From NCBI RefSeq assembly GCF_944390845.1, contig NZ_CALXRM010000021.1:1-49564 (forward strand): a stretch of DNA of 49,564 bases, given 5' to 3'. This DNA comes from an uncultured Brachyspira sp. (GTDB lineage Bacteria; Spirochaetota; Brachyspiria; Brachyspirales; Brachyspiraceae). Shown piece after piece: positions 33,979 through 43,234 of this stretch. Each line of letters opens with the position of its first letter. Positions within the stretch are counted from its first letter, which is position 1. The translations under genes were made by a program, and so were the position numbers. A model generated the notes under the pieces. That model saw nothing but the letters and a program-made list of their open reading frames with translations, ran no database searches and had not been told where the DNA came from.

Positions 33979-34647
33979 ATGAAAAAGTTAATATCATCAT
34001 TGTTTTTTGTAATGGTTTTTAGTTCTGCTTTACTAGCACAGCATGGGGGTGGTGTTGCTTTATTTGTTCCGTTAACAGGCAGTTTTGCCTTTTCTGATGT
34101 TAGAGGATTGGACGGAAGTAAATTAAATATATTAAAAAACGGAAATTCCTTTGACTTTGGGGTTTTAGTTCAGCCTGGATATTTCTATGATTTCGGCGGA
34201 TTATTAGGTTTTGATGCTTTGGCTGATATTGGATATTATAGAAGTTCTTACAGATATATAGATTCTGCTGAAGGAAAAGTTGTTTCATATTCATTTGACA
34301 GCTTAAATGCGGGTGCTATGTTCAGAGTTACTTTTTTAGTATTAGCTTTTGGTATAGGAGCCGGAGCAAAAATACCGTTAGCAGCTAATATTAGAGATGG
34401 TAATTATACTGCTAAATTAAATAGTGATGATATAAAAAAGTCATTTGATAATGCTGTAATACCATATTTAAAGTTTACATTAGATTTTAAATATAATTTA
34501 AGCAGTTTTGCAGCCATTGCCGCAGGTCTTTATTTTAATTATGATTTTGCTATGAATTATAAAAATCCTAATTATTCAAAATATAATATACATTCATTTG
34601 ATTTTGGGGTTCAAATAGGTACTTATTTGGTTGGTACTAGATATTAA
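33979..34647 (+). CDS. Predicted outer-membrane beta-barrel protein
   Basis: 222 residues. The signal peptide ends after SSALLAQ (residue about 21). The rest alternates hydrophobic and polar residues in strands ending in aromatics (GGLLGFDALADIGYYRS, FRVTFLVLAFGIGAGAKIPL), closing with FGVQIGTYLVGTRY, which ends in an aromatic as barrel proteins do. Size and style fit an 8- to 10-strand barrel of the OmpA/porin-like outer-membrane type. No family can be named. The following mgtE starts 30 bases on and may share the transcript. Confidence 0.65.
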   Translation: MKKLISSLFFVMVFSSALLAQHGGGVALFVPLTGSFAFSDVRGLDGSKLNILKNGNSFDFGVLVQPGYFYDFGGLLGFDALADIGYYRSSYRYIDSAEGKVVSYSFDSLNAGAMFRVTFLVLAFGIGAGAKIPLAANIRDGNYTAKLNSDDIKKSFDNAVIPYLKFTLDFKYNLSSFAAIAAGLYFNYDFAMNYKNPNYSKYNIHSFDFGVQIGTYLVGTRY

Positions 34648-34677
34648 TACATTATTTTTTTTCATCTGGAGCGGAAT

Positions 34678-36036
34678 ATGCTTAAAGAACTTTTACAGCC
34701 AGAAATTGAGGATTTGATAGAGGAAAAGGAATGGGAAGCATTAAGAGATATACTTCCATTATGGCAAGAGGTAGAAACAGCAAATTTAATAACTTCATTA
34801 AAAAATGAAGATAAATATAAAGTATTTAGTGTACTTCCTAAAGATTATTATTTAGGTGTTTTTCCTGAATTAGTTCCTATAGATCAGCAAAGAATAATAG
34901 AAAATATGCCTGAAGCTGATGTTAAAGAGCTTTTAGAAAATATGAATCCTGATGATAGAACATATTTTTTAGAATCAATTCCTGAAGAAATGTCAGAAAG
35001 TATATTAAAGCTATTAGGAAATGAAGAACGTGAGATAGCTTCTTGGCTTTTAGCTTATCCAGAAGGCAGTATAGGACGTTTGATGACTCCGGAATATATT
35101 AGTATTAAACCGGATTGGACTGTTGGAGAGGCTTTTGAATATGTAAGAAGCAATATAGCAGAATCAGAGACTTATACAACTATATATGTTATAGATTCAA
35201 GAAGAACATTGATTGGCTCTATAGCTTTAAGGAAATTGTTTTTTACAAATAAGGATACTCTTATATCAGAAATAGCAAATAATTGCCCATGTATATTGGT
35301 ATATGAAGAACAAGAAAATGCTATTGAAATTATAAAAAAATATAATTTGCATTCCCTTGCTGTTGTTGATGACAGACATTCAATGCTTGGAATTGTAACA
35401 GTAGATGATATACTTGATATTGCTGAAGAAGAATACACAGATGATTTTCATAAAATGGCAGGTATTACATCAAGTGAAGATCAATTCGATGATAATTTAA
35501 AGATTACACCCATATTAACATTGTATAAACAGAGAATATTATGGCTTTTGGTATTGGTATTTATTAATATATTTTCTGGAGGTGTTATAGGTATATTTCA
35601 AAATACACTGCAAAAACATATAGTATTAGTAGTGTTTTTACCATTACTTATAGGAAGCGGAGGAAATGCTGGCAGTCAGTCGGCAACTTTAGTTATACGT
35701 TCGCTTGCTATTGGTGATGTTGTGTTAAAAGACTGGTTTTATATGCTTACAAAAGAAATTATAGTAGCTTCGATATTGGGGTTAAGTATGGCTGTTGGTG
35801 CTTATGTTTTAGGCATAATAAGAGGCGGATTTGAAATAGCTGCTATTGTAGGCATATCTATGTTCAGTATAGTTTTTATTGGAAGTGTTATAGGGCTTTG
35901 TTTGCCTTTTATATTGACAAAATTAAATATAGACCCAGCTATAAGCGGGGCTCCTATGCTTACATCAATATGTGATATAATAGGTACAGCAATATATTGT
36001 TCTATAGCAACTTTGGCATTTATAATATTTAAATAA
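34678..36036 (+). CDS. mgtE: Magnesium transporter MgtE
   Basis: 452 residues, standard length. The N-terminal helical domain (about 1-130, with MNPDDRTYFLESIPEE) is followed by two CBS domains (about 140-260), a linking helix and five membrane helices. The pore signature is GSGGNAGSQSATLVIRSLAIG. It carries Mg2+ across the inner membrane, gated by Mg2+ bound to the cytoplasmic N and CBS domains. The ribosome site CTGGAG is before the ATG. Confidence 0.96.
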   Translation: MLKELLQPEIEDLIEEKEWEALRDILPLWQEVETANLITSLKNEDKYKVFSVLPKDYYLGVFPELVPIDQQRIIENMPEADVKELLENMNPDDRTYFLESIPEEMSESILKLLGNEEREIASWLLAYPEGSIGRLMTPEYISIKPDWTVGEAFEYVRSNIAESETYTTIYVIDSRRTLIGSIALRKLFFTNKDTLISEIANNCPCILVYEEQENAIEIIKKYNLHSLAVVDDRHSMLGIVTVDDILDIAEEEYTDDFHKMAGITSSEDQFDDNLKITPILTLYKQRILWLLVLVFINIFSGGVIGIFQNTLQKHIVLVVFLPLLIGSGGNAGSQSATLVIRSLAIGDVVLKDWFYMLTKEIIVASILGLSMAVGAYVLGIIRGGFEIAAIVGISMFSIVFIGSVIGLCLPFILTKLNIDPAISGAPMLTSICDIIGTAIYCSIATLAFIIFK

Positions 36037-36192
36037 TGTTATAAAAATAATATTTTTTTTATTATTTTTAAATTTTTTTTAAAATATTGTTAAATTATAG
36101 TTATAATTTATAATACATTAAGTGTAAGAAAAAATGTATTTGACTATTTACTCTTTTATATTAAATTTATAGTAAACGAGGTTTGTTACTTT

Positions 36193-37830
36193 ATGAGAGA
36201 AATTGAAATAGAATTACATGAAGCTTCGGCAAAAAATAATATATTAGCTGTAGAAATTCTTTTACAAAATAAAGATATAGATGTAAATTTAAGCAATATA
36301 TTAGGTTTGACACCTTTGACTCATGCATGCAGAGCAGGATATAAAGAAATAGTTGAATTATTATTAAAAGCTGGTGCTGATCCAAATAAAGCTGATCAAT
36401 TGTATATAACTCCATTAATGAATGCTTGTGCTAATGGTCATACGGATATAGTTAATATTTTATTAAAAAATGGTGCCATTGTAAATTTATCTAATTGTAA
36501 TAATGAAACTCCTTTACATTATGCTTGTTCAGAGAATCATTTTGACATTATTAAGATACTTGTAGAAAATGGTGCTGATGTTAATGCTAAAACAGACACT
36601 AATGTTACTCCATTAATGTATGCTTGTCAGAAATCTAATTTTGAGGCAGTAAAATTTTTAATTGATAATAATGCCAATATAGATGATGTTGATATATACG
36701 AAGAAACTGTATTATCTTATGCCATATCAAGCGGAAATATTGATATAGTTGAGTATATGCTTAATACAGGAAATATAGAAATTCCTAAATATTCTTTGAC
36801 AATAGCAGCTATAAGCGGAAATCTATCATTGGTACATTATATACATTCTAAATTATCAGGAAATAAAAATAATGTATTTTCAAGTGCATTTATATCTGCA
36901 GCCTATAATGGACATTTAGATGTAGTCAGATACTTTTTTGATAATTCTAAGAAAAAAGCTCCTAAAGCTTTAGCTATTGCTGCTTCTGCGGGTCATAAAG
37001 ATATAGTAAATTATTTCCTTATGAATAAAATACCGCCTGATGGTGTTACTGATAATGGAAAATCTGCTTTAATTTCAGCTATAGAAATAGAAAATAAAGA
37101 GATTATAGATTTACTTATAAAATATAATGTAGATGTTAATAAAGCTGATGATGATGATGTAACTCCTTTAATGTATGCATGCTATATAGGAAATATCGAT
37201 GTAGTAAAAACTTTACTTGACAATCATGCTGATACATCTGCAATAGACGGTATTGAGAGAAATGCTATTGTACATGCTGTTATAGCTGGAAATATAGATA
37301 TAGTTGAACTTCTTCTTATGTACGGAATGACATTAAAATCGCCAGAAGATACTATTACACCTTTAATGTGGGCTGTTATATATGATAATTTAAAATCTGT
37401 TAAGTATTTGATAGAAAAAGGTGCTGATATAGAAGAAAGCGATATTAATGGCTGGAATTCTTTTATGTTTGCTTGTGCTAAAGGATATATTGATATAGTT
37501 AAATATATTTTAGAACTATATCCTGATATCATTAATAGAAAAAGTAAATCTAATGAAACACCTTTAATAATAGCAGCTGATAATGGTAGGGTAGATGTTG
37601 TTGATTATTTATTGAAAAATAATGCTTCTATTAAAGATCAAAATTCTAATGGAGATACTGCATTATATATAGCTTCTTCAAACGGCTATTTTGAAATATG
37701 TGAAAAATTAGTTAAATATTACGAGATAAACGATACTACTAAAAATGAATTTGAAAAAGAATGCGTAATTGCCAAAGAAAAAGGATATAATAGTATTGTT
37801 AATCTATTTGAAAATAAATTAAAATCATAA
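36193..37830 (+). CDS. Cytoplasmic ankyrin-repeat protein
   Basis: 545 residues made almost entirely of ankyrin repeats, about 15 by eye, with recurring TPLMxAC, G-hxDIVxxLLxxGAD and N-x-x-D motifs. There is no signal peptide or membrane segment. Repeats at about 185-280 are more degenerate (IAAISGNLSLVHYIHSKL, IAASAGHKDIVNYFL). It differs from the first ankyrin protein, which is exported and has about five repeats. Function unknown, a binding scaffold. A TTGACT lies at 36140-36145 with no good -10 partner. Confidence 0.87.
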   Translation: MREIEIELHEASAKNNILAVEILLQNKDIDVNLSNILGLTPLTHACRAGYKEIVELLLKAGADPNKADQLYITPLMNACANGHTDIVNILLKNGAIVNLSNCNNETPLHYACSENHFDIIKILVENGADVNAKTDTNVTPLMYACQKSNFEAVKFLIDNNANIDDVDIYEETVLSYAISSGNIDIVEYMLNTGNIEIPKYSLTIAAISGNLSLVHYIHSKLSGNKNNVFSSAFISAAYNGHLDVVRYFFDNSKKKAPKALAIAASAGHKDIVNYFLMNKIPPDGVTDNGKSALISAIEIENKEIIDLLIKYNVDVNKADDDDVTPLMYACYIGNIDVVKTLLDNHADTSAIDGIERNAIVHAVIAGNIDIVELLLMYGMTLKSPEDTITPLMWAVIYDNLKSVKYLIEKGADIEESDINGWNSFMFACAKGYIDIVKYILELYPDIINRKSKSNETPLIIAADNGRVDVVDYLLKNNASIKDQNSNGDTALYIASSNGYFEICEKLVKYYEINDTTKNEFEKECVIAKEKGYNSIVNLFENKLKS

Positions 37831-37856
37831 AAATACTTTAATATTTAATTCTATTT

Positions 37857-37885
37857 TTGACATTTTACTGTAAATATTATATTAT
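37857..37885 (+). promoter_or_regulatory. Promoter of the EamA transporter gene
   Basis: TTGACA (37857-37862), a 17-bp spacer and TATTAT (37880-37885) predict a start near 37892, about 28 nt before the ATG at 37920. Confidence 0.65.
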
Positions 37886-37919
37886 CTATAGTAGTAATCT
37901 TAAATAATTAGGTTTGTAT

Positions 37920-38801
37920 ATGCATAATAAAGAAAGACTTGGTACTATAGGTGTATTTTTAACTGCATTAATTTGGGGATATAGTTTTGTTGCAGTTAAA
38001 GTTGTAGTTCAGGAAATAGAGCCGTTTTATCTTGTAGGATTCAGAAATTTAGCTGGCGGTATTTTTCTATCAATAATATTTTTTAAGAAACTTATAAAAA
38101 CAACAAAAAGAGATATATTATTATCTATACCAGTTGGAACAGCATTATTTTTAGGATTTTTCCTTCAAACTATGAGTTCCAAATTTATAACTGCTTCAAA
38201 GGTGGCATTTTTCACAGGGTCTTATGTAATATTTATACCATTTTTTAGCTGGATAGTGTATAAAAAAAGACCTCATATTGCCGCATTTATAGCAGCTATA
38301 ATTACTATTATAGGTTTATATCTATTAACATCTTTTGACGGATTTGGAAGCATTAAGGCAGGGGATTCATTTGCTTTGCTTTGTGCTATAGTATTTGCTA
38401 TCCATTTGATGCTTATAGATAAAATGCTTGAATATGTAGATGGTATAAGAATGGCAGCTTTACAGCTTATAATAGCCGGCGCAATATCTTTTGCTGTTGG
38501 TATAATAACTTCTACGCCTTTTAATATTAATGCTGTATCTTCTGAAAGTATATATTCGCTTCTTTATTTAACTATAGGGGCAACAGGAATAGCTTATTTA
38601 CTTCAAACAGTATCTCAAAAATACGTTAATCCTAGTAAAGCAGGCATTATTTTAAGTTTAGAATCGTTTTTAGGTGCTTTGGCAGGTATTATATTTATGA
38701 AAGACCCTCTCACGATTAATTTTATTATAGGCGGAATATGTATGGTAGCGGCTATATTTATATGTGAGATAGGAAGTAATATAAAAAAATCAGATTCTTA
38801 A
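37920..38801 (+). CDS. EamA/DMT-family metabolite transporter
   Basis: 293 residues with ten hydrophobic segments in two repeats of the EamA domain. The first opens GVFLTALIWGYSFVAVKVVV and the second has DSFALLCAIVFAIHLMLIDKML and IAYLLQTVSQKYVNPSKAGIILSLE. Drug/metabolite exporters of this type move amino acids, nucleotide derivatives or other small molecules; the substrate is not predictable. I prefer the ATG at 37920 over the TTG two codons upstream, because TAGG at 37909-37912 is correctly spaced for it. Confidence 0.9.
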   Translation: MHNKERLGTIGVFLTALIWGYSFVAVKVVVQEIEPFYLVGFRNLAGGIFLSIIFFKKLIKTTKRDILLSIPVGTALFLGFFLQTMSSKFITASKVAFFTGSYVIFIPFFSWIVYKKRPHIAAFIAAIITIIGLYLLTSFDGFGSIKAGDSFALLCAIVFAIHLMLIDKMLEYVDGIRMAALQLIIAGAISFAVGIITSTPFNINAVSSESIYSLLYLTIGATGIAYLLQTVSQKYVNPSKAGIILSLESFLGALAGIIFMKDPLTINFIIGGICMVAAIFICEIGSNIKKSDS

Positions 38802-38947
38802 TATTTTGTATCATTAGTTGAAGTTTTTTTATAATTTATTAATTTTTATTATGAAATTAATACGTATATATGGTATATGTTTGCAAAATTGTGATTTATA
38901 TATTAAAATATATGGGTAGTAATTTTATTTAAAAGAGGTTTTTTATT

Positions 38948-39955
38948 ATGGCTTCATTTATGGATAATTTAAGAGAAAAAGTAAAATCTAATCCTAAAAC
39001 TATAGTATTAGCTGAAGGATATGATGAAAGACATGTTAAAGCTGCAGTTATTCTTAAAAAAGAACAATTAGTAAAAGGTGTTGTATTAGTAGGAGATACT
39101 GCTAAAATAGAAGTTTTGGCAAAAGAAAATGCATTAGAATTGGACGGTAATTTTGCTAAAATTTTTGACCCTAATAAAGATGCTAAAACAGAAGGTTATA
39201 TAGAAATGCTTTTCAAAGCTAGAGAAAAGAAAGGTATGACTAAAGACCAAGCTAAAGAATTAATAGTTAATAATTCTGTTTATACTGGAGCAGCAATACT
39301 TGCTTCTAATGAGGCAGATGGTATGGTTGGCGGTGCTGTTTATGCTACAGGTGAGATGTTAAGAGCAGCATTATTCTTAATCGGACTTAAAAAAGGTATT
39401 AAAACATTATCCTCTACATTCTTTGTAGAAAGTCCTGATAAATCTTTATTTACTAATGGTATAGCTTGTTTTGCTGACTGTGCTGTTATTCCAGATCCTA
39501 CTGCTGAACAGCTTGCTGATATTGCAGAATCTACTGCAGAATCTTACAAAATTATGACAGGATTAGAACCTAAAGTAGCATTGCTTTCTTTCTCTACTAA
39601 AGGTTCAGCTAAACATGATAGCGTTGATAAAGTGATAGAAGCTAAAAAAATATTAGATTCTCGTAATGTAAGCTTTGTTTATGATGGTGAAATGCAGTTT
39701 GATGCTGCTATAGTTGAAAAAGTTGGTGCTCAAAAAGCTCCTAATTCACCTATTAAAGGTAATGCTAATGTACTAATTTTCCCAGAATTAAATGCTGGTA
39801 ATATTGGCTACAAAATAGCTCAAAGAGTTGGTAAATGTACTGCTATAGGTCCTATGCTTCAAGGTATAGCAAAACCTGCTAATGACCTTTCAAGAGGATG
39901 TTCTGCTCAAGATATAGCTGATTTAGCAGTTTTAACTTCTTTACAAGCTCTATAA
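38948..39955 (+). CDS. pta: Phosphate acetyltransferase
   Basis: 335 residues, the short bacterial form lacking the regulatory N-terminal domain. Signatures are VLAEGYDERHVKAA, GVVLVGD, ADGMVGGAVYATGEMLRAAL and VALLSFSTKGSAKHDSVDKV, then FDAAIVEKVGAQKAPNSPIKGNANVLIFPELNAGNIGYKIAQR. It interconverts acetyl-CoA and acetyl phosphate for ATP-yielding acetate fermentation. The partner acetate kinase is not in the window. AAAAGAGG stands before the ATG. A strong terminator follows. Confidence 0.95.
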   Translation: MASFMDNLREKVKSNPKTIVLAEGYDERHVKAAVILKKEQLVKGVVLVGDTAKIEVLAKENALELDGNFAKIFDPNKDAKTEGYIEMLFKAREKKGMTKDQAKELIVNNSVYTGAAILASNEADGMVGGAVYATGEMLRAALFLIGLKKGIKTLSSTFFVESPDKSLFTNGIACFADCAVIPDPTAEQLADIAESTAESYKIMTGLEPKVALLSFSTKGSAKHDSVDKVIEAKKILDSRNVSFVYDGEMQFDAAIVEKVGAQKAPNSPIKGNANVLIFPELNAGNIGYKIAQRVGKCTAIGPMLQGIAKPANDLSRGCSAQDIADLAVLTSLQAL

Positions 39956-39964
39956 AGAAAAAAC

Positions 39965-40003
39965 AAAAGGCCTTAATATTATCAATAATATTGAGGCTTT
40001 TTT
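39965..40003 (+). terminator. Terminator of pta
   Basis: GCCTTAATATT pairs with AATATTGAGGC with one wobble, and T-rich DNA follows. The A-rich 5' flank could also serve the opposing diguanylate cyclase gene. Confidence 0.88.
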
Positions 40004-40038
40004 ATTTGATAGTAAGTAGTAAGTATTGATATTTAGAA

Positions 40039-41061
40039 TTAATGTAGTATAACTTTATTTCTTCCAAGATGTTTAGCTTCATACATTGCAGAGTCAGCGT
40101 TTTTGATTGTGTCAGCTATTGGTTTTTTTGAAGTTCCTTTATGTTCTGCTATTCCAACACTGACGGTGACATTGATTATGGTTGATTCATAAGTAAATCT
40201 TTTCTTTTCCACTGTTTTTCTAATTCTTTCAGCTACTATATATGCCTGTTCTTTTTTAGTATTTGGACATATAACTATAAATTCCTCTCCGCCGTAACGT
40301 ATAGCAATATCGCATTTTCTAAGCATGTGTATATTATCTGAAGCATTGCTTAATAATTTACCTATTCCATGAAGTACAACGTTTCCGCAATCATGACCGT
40401 AAATATCGTTTATATCTTTAAAATGGTCAAGATCCATGAATATTATTGAAATACTGTATTTATATCTTTTAGCTCTTTCAACTTCTTCTTCTATGATTTT
40501 ATTGAAGTATCTAACATTGAATAATCCAGTTAAAGGGTCTATTGTAGATTGAGCATGTAAAGTGTCAATTTCTTTCATTAATTTTTTTATGACTTTATCT
40601 TTTTCCATAGAAGATTTTTTTTCTATTTCATTTATGTTTAAAGTCATATTACGCATTTTTATTTTTACTACAGTTTCAAATAGGTCATATATATTGATTA
40701 CACCGATAGGATAGTTATCATTATTTATAATAACAAGATAATCCATTTTGTTTTCTTTCATTATTTCAAAGGTCATTAGAATATCATCTTCTGGGTGTGC
40801 TATTACTAGATTTTTATTCATAAATGCGGATATTTCTTTTGTTATAAAGTTTTTAGAACTTTTTTTTGATACGTCTTTTAATAAATTGATCAGAACATCA
40901 TTGAAATTTATTATACCTACTATTTTATCAGAATCATTTACAACAGCAAGCACTTTATTGGAAGATTTAGATGCAAGTGATACTAACTCTAATAAATTAG
41001 AGTCTTTTTTTACTACACCTATGCAATTTTCCATAATCGATTTTACAATGCTTCTATACAT
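40039..41061 (-). CDS. CBS-domain diguanylate cyclase
   Basis: 340 residues. Two CBS domains occupy about 1-125 (ILAVVNDSDKIVGIINFNDVL and YLVIINNDNYPIGVINIYDLF), followed by a helical linker and a GGDEF domain. The active-site motif is GGEEF near 256-260, and the inhibitory RxxD site is RKCD, five residues upstream. It makes cyclic di-GMP from two GTP and should be product-inhibited. CBS pairs often sense adenine nucleotides, so output may be linked to energy state; this is inferred. No EAL partner is nearby. AGGG precedes the ATG, and a TTGAAA-16-TAATAT promoter lies at 41097-41124. Confidence 0.9.
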   Translation of the reverse strand: MYRSIVKSIMENCIGVVKKDSNLLELVSLASKSSNKVLAVVNDSDKIVGIINFNDVLINLLKDVSKKSSKNFITKEISAFMNKNLVIAHPEDDILMTFEIMKENKMDYLVIINNDNYPIGVINIYDLFETVVKIKMRNMTLNINEIEKKSSMEKDKVIKKLMKEIDTLHAQSTIDPLTGLFNVRYFNKIIEEEVERAKRYKYSISIIFMDLDHFKDINDIYGHDCGNVVLHGIGKLLSNASDNIHMLRKCDIAIRYGGEEFIVICPNTKKEQAYIVAERIRKTVEKKRFTYESTIINVTVSVGIAEHKGTSKKPIADTIKNADSAMYEAKHLGRNKVILH

Positions 41062-41096
41062 TAGAAATACCCTAAATAAGATATAACCTTTCTACA

Positions 41097-41124
41097 ATAT
41101 TAACATATATACAGTTTTTTTCAA
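41097..41124 (-). promoter_or_regulatory. Promoter of the diguanylate cyclase gene
   Basis: On the minus strand TTGAAA (41124-41119), a 16-bp spacer and TAATAT (41102-41097) predict a start near 41090. Confidence 0.5.
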
Positions 41125-41170
41125 TATATTTTTTTAATATGTTCATTTACTAGAAAATGTCTATTTTATC

Positions 41171-41198
41171 TTGATTTTTTTGCTTTATAAAGTATCAT
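41171..41198 (+). promoter_or_regulatory. Possible promoter of the cell-wall cluster
   Basis: TTGATT (41171-41176), a 16-bp spacer and TATCAT (41193-41198) lie 36 bases before the barrel protein ATG at 41235. The match is moderate. Confidence 0.4.
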
Positions 41199-41234
41199 AG
41201 TAGCAAACTTGTATATTGGATATCGTAGATTTGT

Positions 41235-42119
41235 ATGAAAAAAATTAATATTTTTATAGTATTGTTTTGTTTATATCCAACAATTATTTTTGCTGATATA
41301 AATACACTTTTTAATATGGATATATATGAAAGAAAGCTATCAGTAAATACTAATACAGGAATCTATAAAAATGAACTTTTTATAGAGCAAACTGCTTTAG
41401 GAGGATTTAATTTTATAAAATTTAATTTAGAGACTAGATTGTATTATAGATTATACATGTATAAAAATGCAACGAATTATTTATTTAAAGATACTAAAGT
41501 AGATTTTGGAATAGAAAATAATTTTTCTTTATCATCAGATATGATAGGGGCCTTTATAGATATAAAACCGCTATCTTTTTTAGGAGTTAGAATAAGCGGT
41601 TATGCAGATTTTATGTTTAATGCAATGAATTTTGGTTATGCTGGTTTTGATAATAATGATGTTAGTTATTCATTTGATGAACTGTATGCAATGGAGAAAG
41701 GAAATGCTTTCGGGTATATAATAAATATTTCTCCTTACTTTATATTTAAATTTAAAAATTTTGCTTTAATAAATAATCTAAATATGTCTTATGTTAATGT
41801 GGGTAAAAAGGCTTACTACTATGATCCTAGAACTTCAATATTGCATAAAAAAAGTGAGTTTGAATTGATTAATGATTTTTATCTTTTAGGTAAAATAAGT
41901 TTGTTTTATGTGGGCGGTTATTATGGTCTAACATATTTAATTAATTCAAAGCATTTGTCTCATAAATTAGGAATAGCAGGACTTATTAATTTTAAATTTT
42001 TAAAAGAAAGTTTACTTCTTAATATTGGAGCATCAGCTGGTTTGCATGTTGGGCTTCCGCATTATAATAATAGTACTTTTATAGAGCTTAAAGTTTCATT
42101 AGCTTATAAAATAATTTAG
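41235..42119 (+). CDS. Predicted outer-membrane barrel protein
   Basis: 294 residues. A signal peptide ends at IIFA (about residue 20). The mature part has amphipathic strands with many Tyr and Phe (FNLETRLYYRLYMY, FGIENNFSLSSDMIGAFIDI, LFYVGGYYGLTYLI) and ends LKVSLAYKII. It fits an outer-membrane beta-barrel, though no family can be named. It stands 20 bases before ftsW on the same strand, so it may be the first gene of the cell-wall operon. Confidence 0.65.
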   Translation: MKKINIFIVLFCLYPTIIFADINTLFNMDIYERKLSVNTNTGIYKNELFIEQTALGGFNFIKFNLETRLYYRLYMYKNATNYLFKDTKVDFGIENNFSLSSDMIGAFIDIKPLSFLGVRISGYADFMFNAMNFGYAGFDNNDVSYSFDELYAMEKGNAFGYIINISPYFIFKFKNFALINNLNMSYVNVGKKAYYYDPRTSILHKKSEFELINDFYLLGKISLFYVGGYYGLTYLINSKHLSHKLGIAGLINFKFLKESLLLNIGASAGLHVGLPHYNNSTFIELKVSLAYKII

Positions 42120-42139
42120 AAATATTTGAAAGAGAGTTT

Positions 42140-43234
42140 ATGGTAAAAAGAAGGTTAATTCCAGATATATATTTATTAACTATATATATAGCTTTGCTTA
42201 TAGCAGGATTGGTAGCTATATATGGTGCTCAGACAGTACATGAACCTAATGGCGGGTATTTTATTAACCATTTAAGATTATTATCAGTTATGTTATTAGC
42301 AACTATTGTTGTTTTGATAGTACCAGATTTTTTTGATATTTTAGACAAAATGGTTCCATTTCTTTTACTTTTTACTTTGATTCTACTTGCATGGGTATAT
42401 TTTTTTGGTATAACTGTTGCTGGAAGCTATGCTAAAAGATGGCTTCTTATTCCCGGAGGTATTACTATACAGCCTTCTGAAATAGCGAAAGTAACATGCA
42501 GTATATATTTTGCAAGTGTGCTAAGTAAAAAAGGTGAAAAATTATTTGATATGAAAAAAGGTTTGTTTCCGCCTTTAGTGATTTTATGTTTGGTTTCAGG
42601 ACTTATACTTATAGAACCGGATTCAGGAACTGCACTTTTATTTGCTATGGTTGGTTTTTCTGTGTTTTTCTATGGCGGAATACCTTTTAAATCTTTGCTT
42701 TTATCAGCATTGCTTTTGGCATTTTTATTTTCTTTATTTATATTCAATGTTCCATATATGAGAAGCAGAGTAAATTCGTATCTTGATCCGCAGGCACAGT
42801 CTGAAGAAGATATTTATCAAATTAGAAGGGCTAAATTAGCATTTAACTATGGCGGTGTCACTGGAATACCAGATGAAGAAATAAGAGATGTAAGCACTCA
42901 TTTGCCGGCAGCATTAACAGATTTTATATATGCTTCAGTATCCCAAAGATATGGTTTAATAGGAAATTTAATAATATTACTTCTTTTTCTATCTTTCACT
43001 ATTAGAGGTTTTATTATATCGTCACGGACAAATGATTTATTTTTGAAGAATCTTTCATTTGCCATAACTATGTTTATTAGTGTACAGGCTTATTTAAATA
43101 TTATGGTGGCAACACTTATGATACCAACAACAGGAATGCCGCTTCCTATAATAAGTTATGGAAGAAATGCATTGGTTATCAATATGATAATGGTTGCTAT
43201 ACTATTAAAAATAACTCAAAGGAGTGAAAAATGA
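42140..43234 (+). CDS. ftsW: FtsW/RodA-family glycosyltransferase
   Basis: 364 residues with about ten membrane helices. SEDS signatures are AGSYAKRWLLIPGGITIQPSEIAK, IEPDSGTALLF and ISYGRNALV, and the essential periplasmic Asp lies in PAALTDFIYA (near residue 256). The enzyme polymerises lipid II into glycan strands with a class B PBP. Placement before murG and murC argues for FtsW (division) rather than RodA (elongation). Its TGA overlaps the murG ATG by four bases (ATGA). The N-terminus lacks the long cytoplasmic extension of some FtsW proteins. Confidence 0.87.
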   Translation: MVKRRLIPDIYLLTIYIALLIAGLVAIYGAQTVHEPNGGYFINHLRLLSVMLLATIVVLIVPDFFDILDKMVPFLLLFTLILLAWVYFFGITVAGSYAKRWLLIPGGITIQPSEIAKVTCSIYFASVLSKKGEKLFDMKKGLFPPLVILCLVSGLILIEPDSGTALLFAMVGFSVFFYGGIPFKSLLLSALLLAFLFSLFIFNVPYMRSRVNSYLDPQAQSEEDIYQIRRAKLAFNYGGVTGIPDEEIRDVSTHLPAALTDFIYASVSQRYGLIGNLIILLLFLSFTIRGFIISSRTNDLFLKNLSFAITMFISVQAYLNIMVATLMIPTTGMPLPIISYGRNALVINMIMVAILLKITQRSEK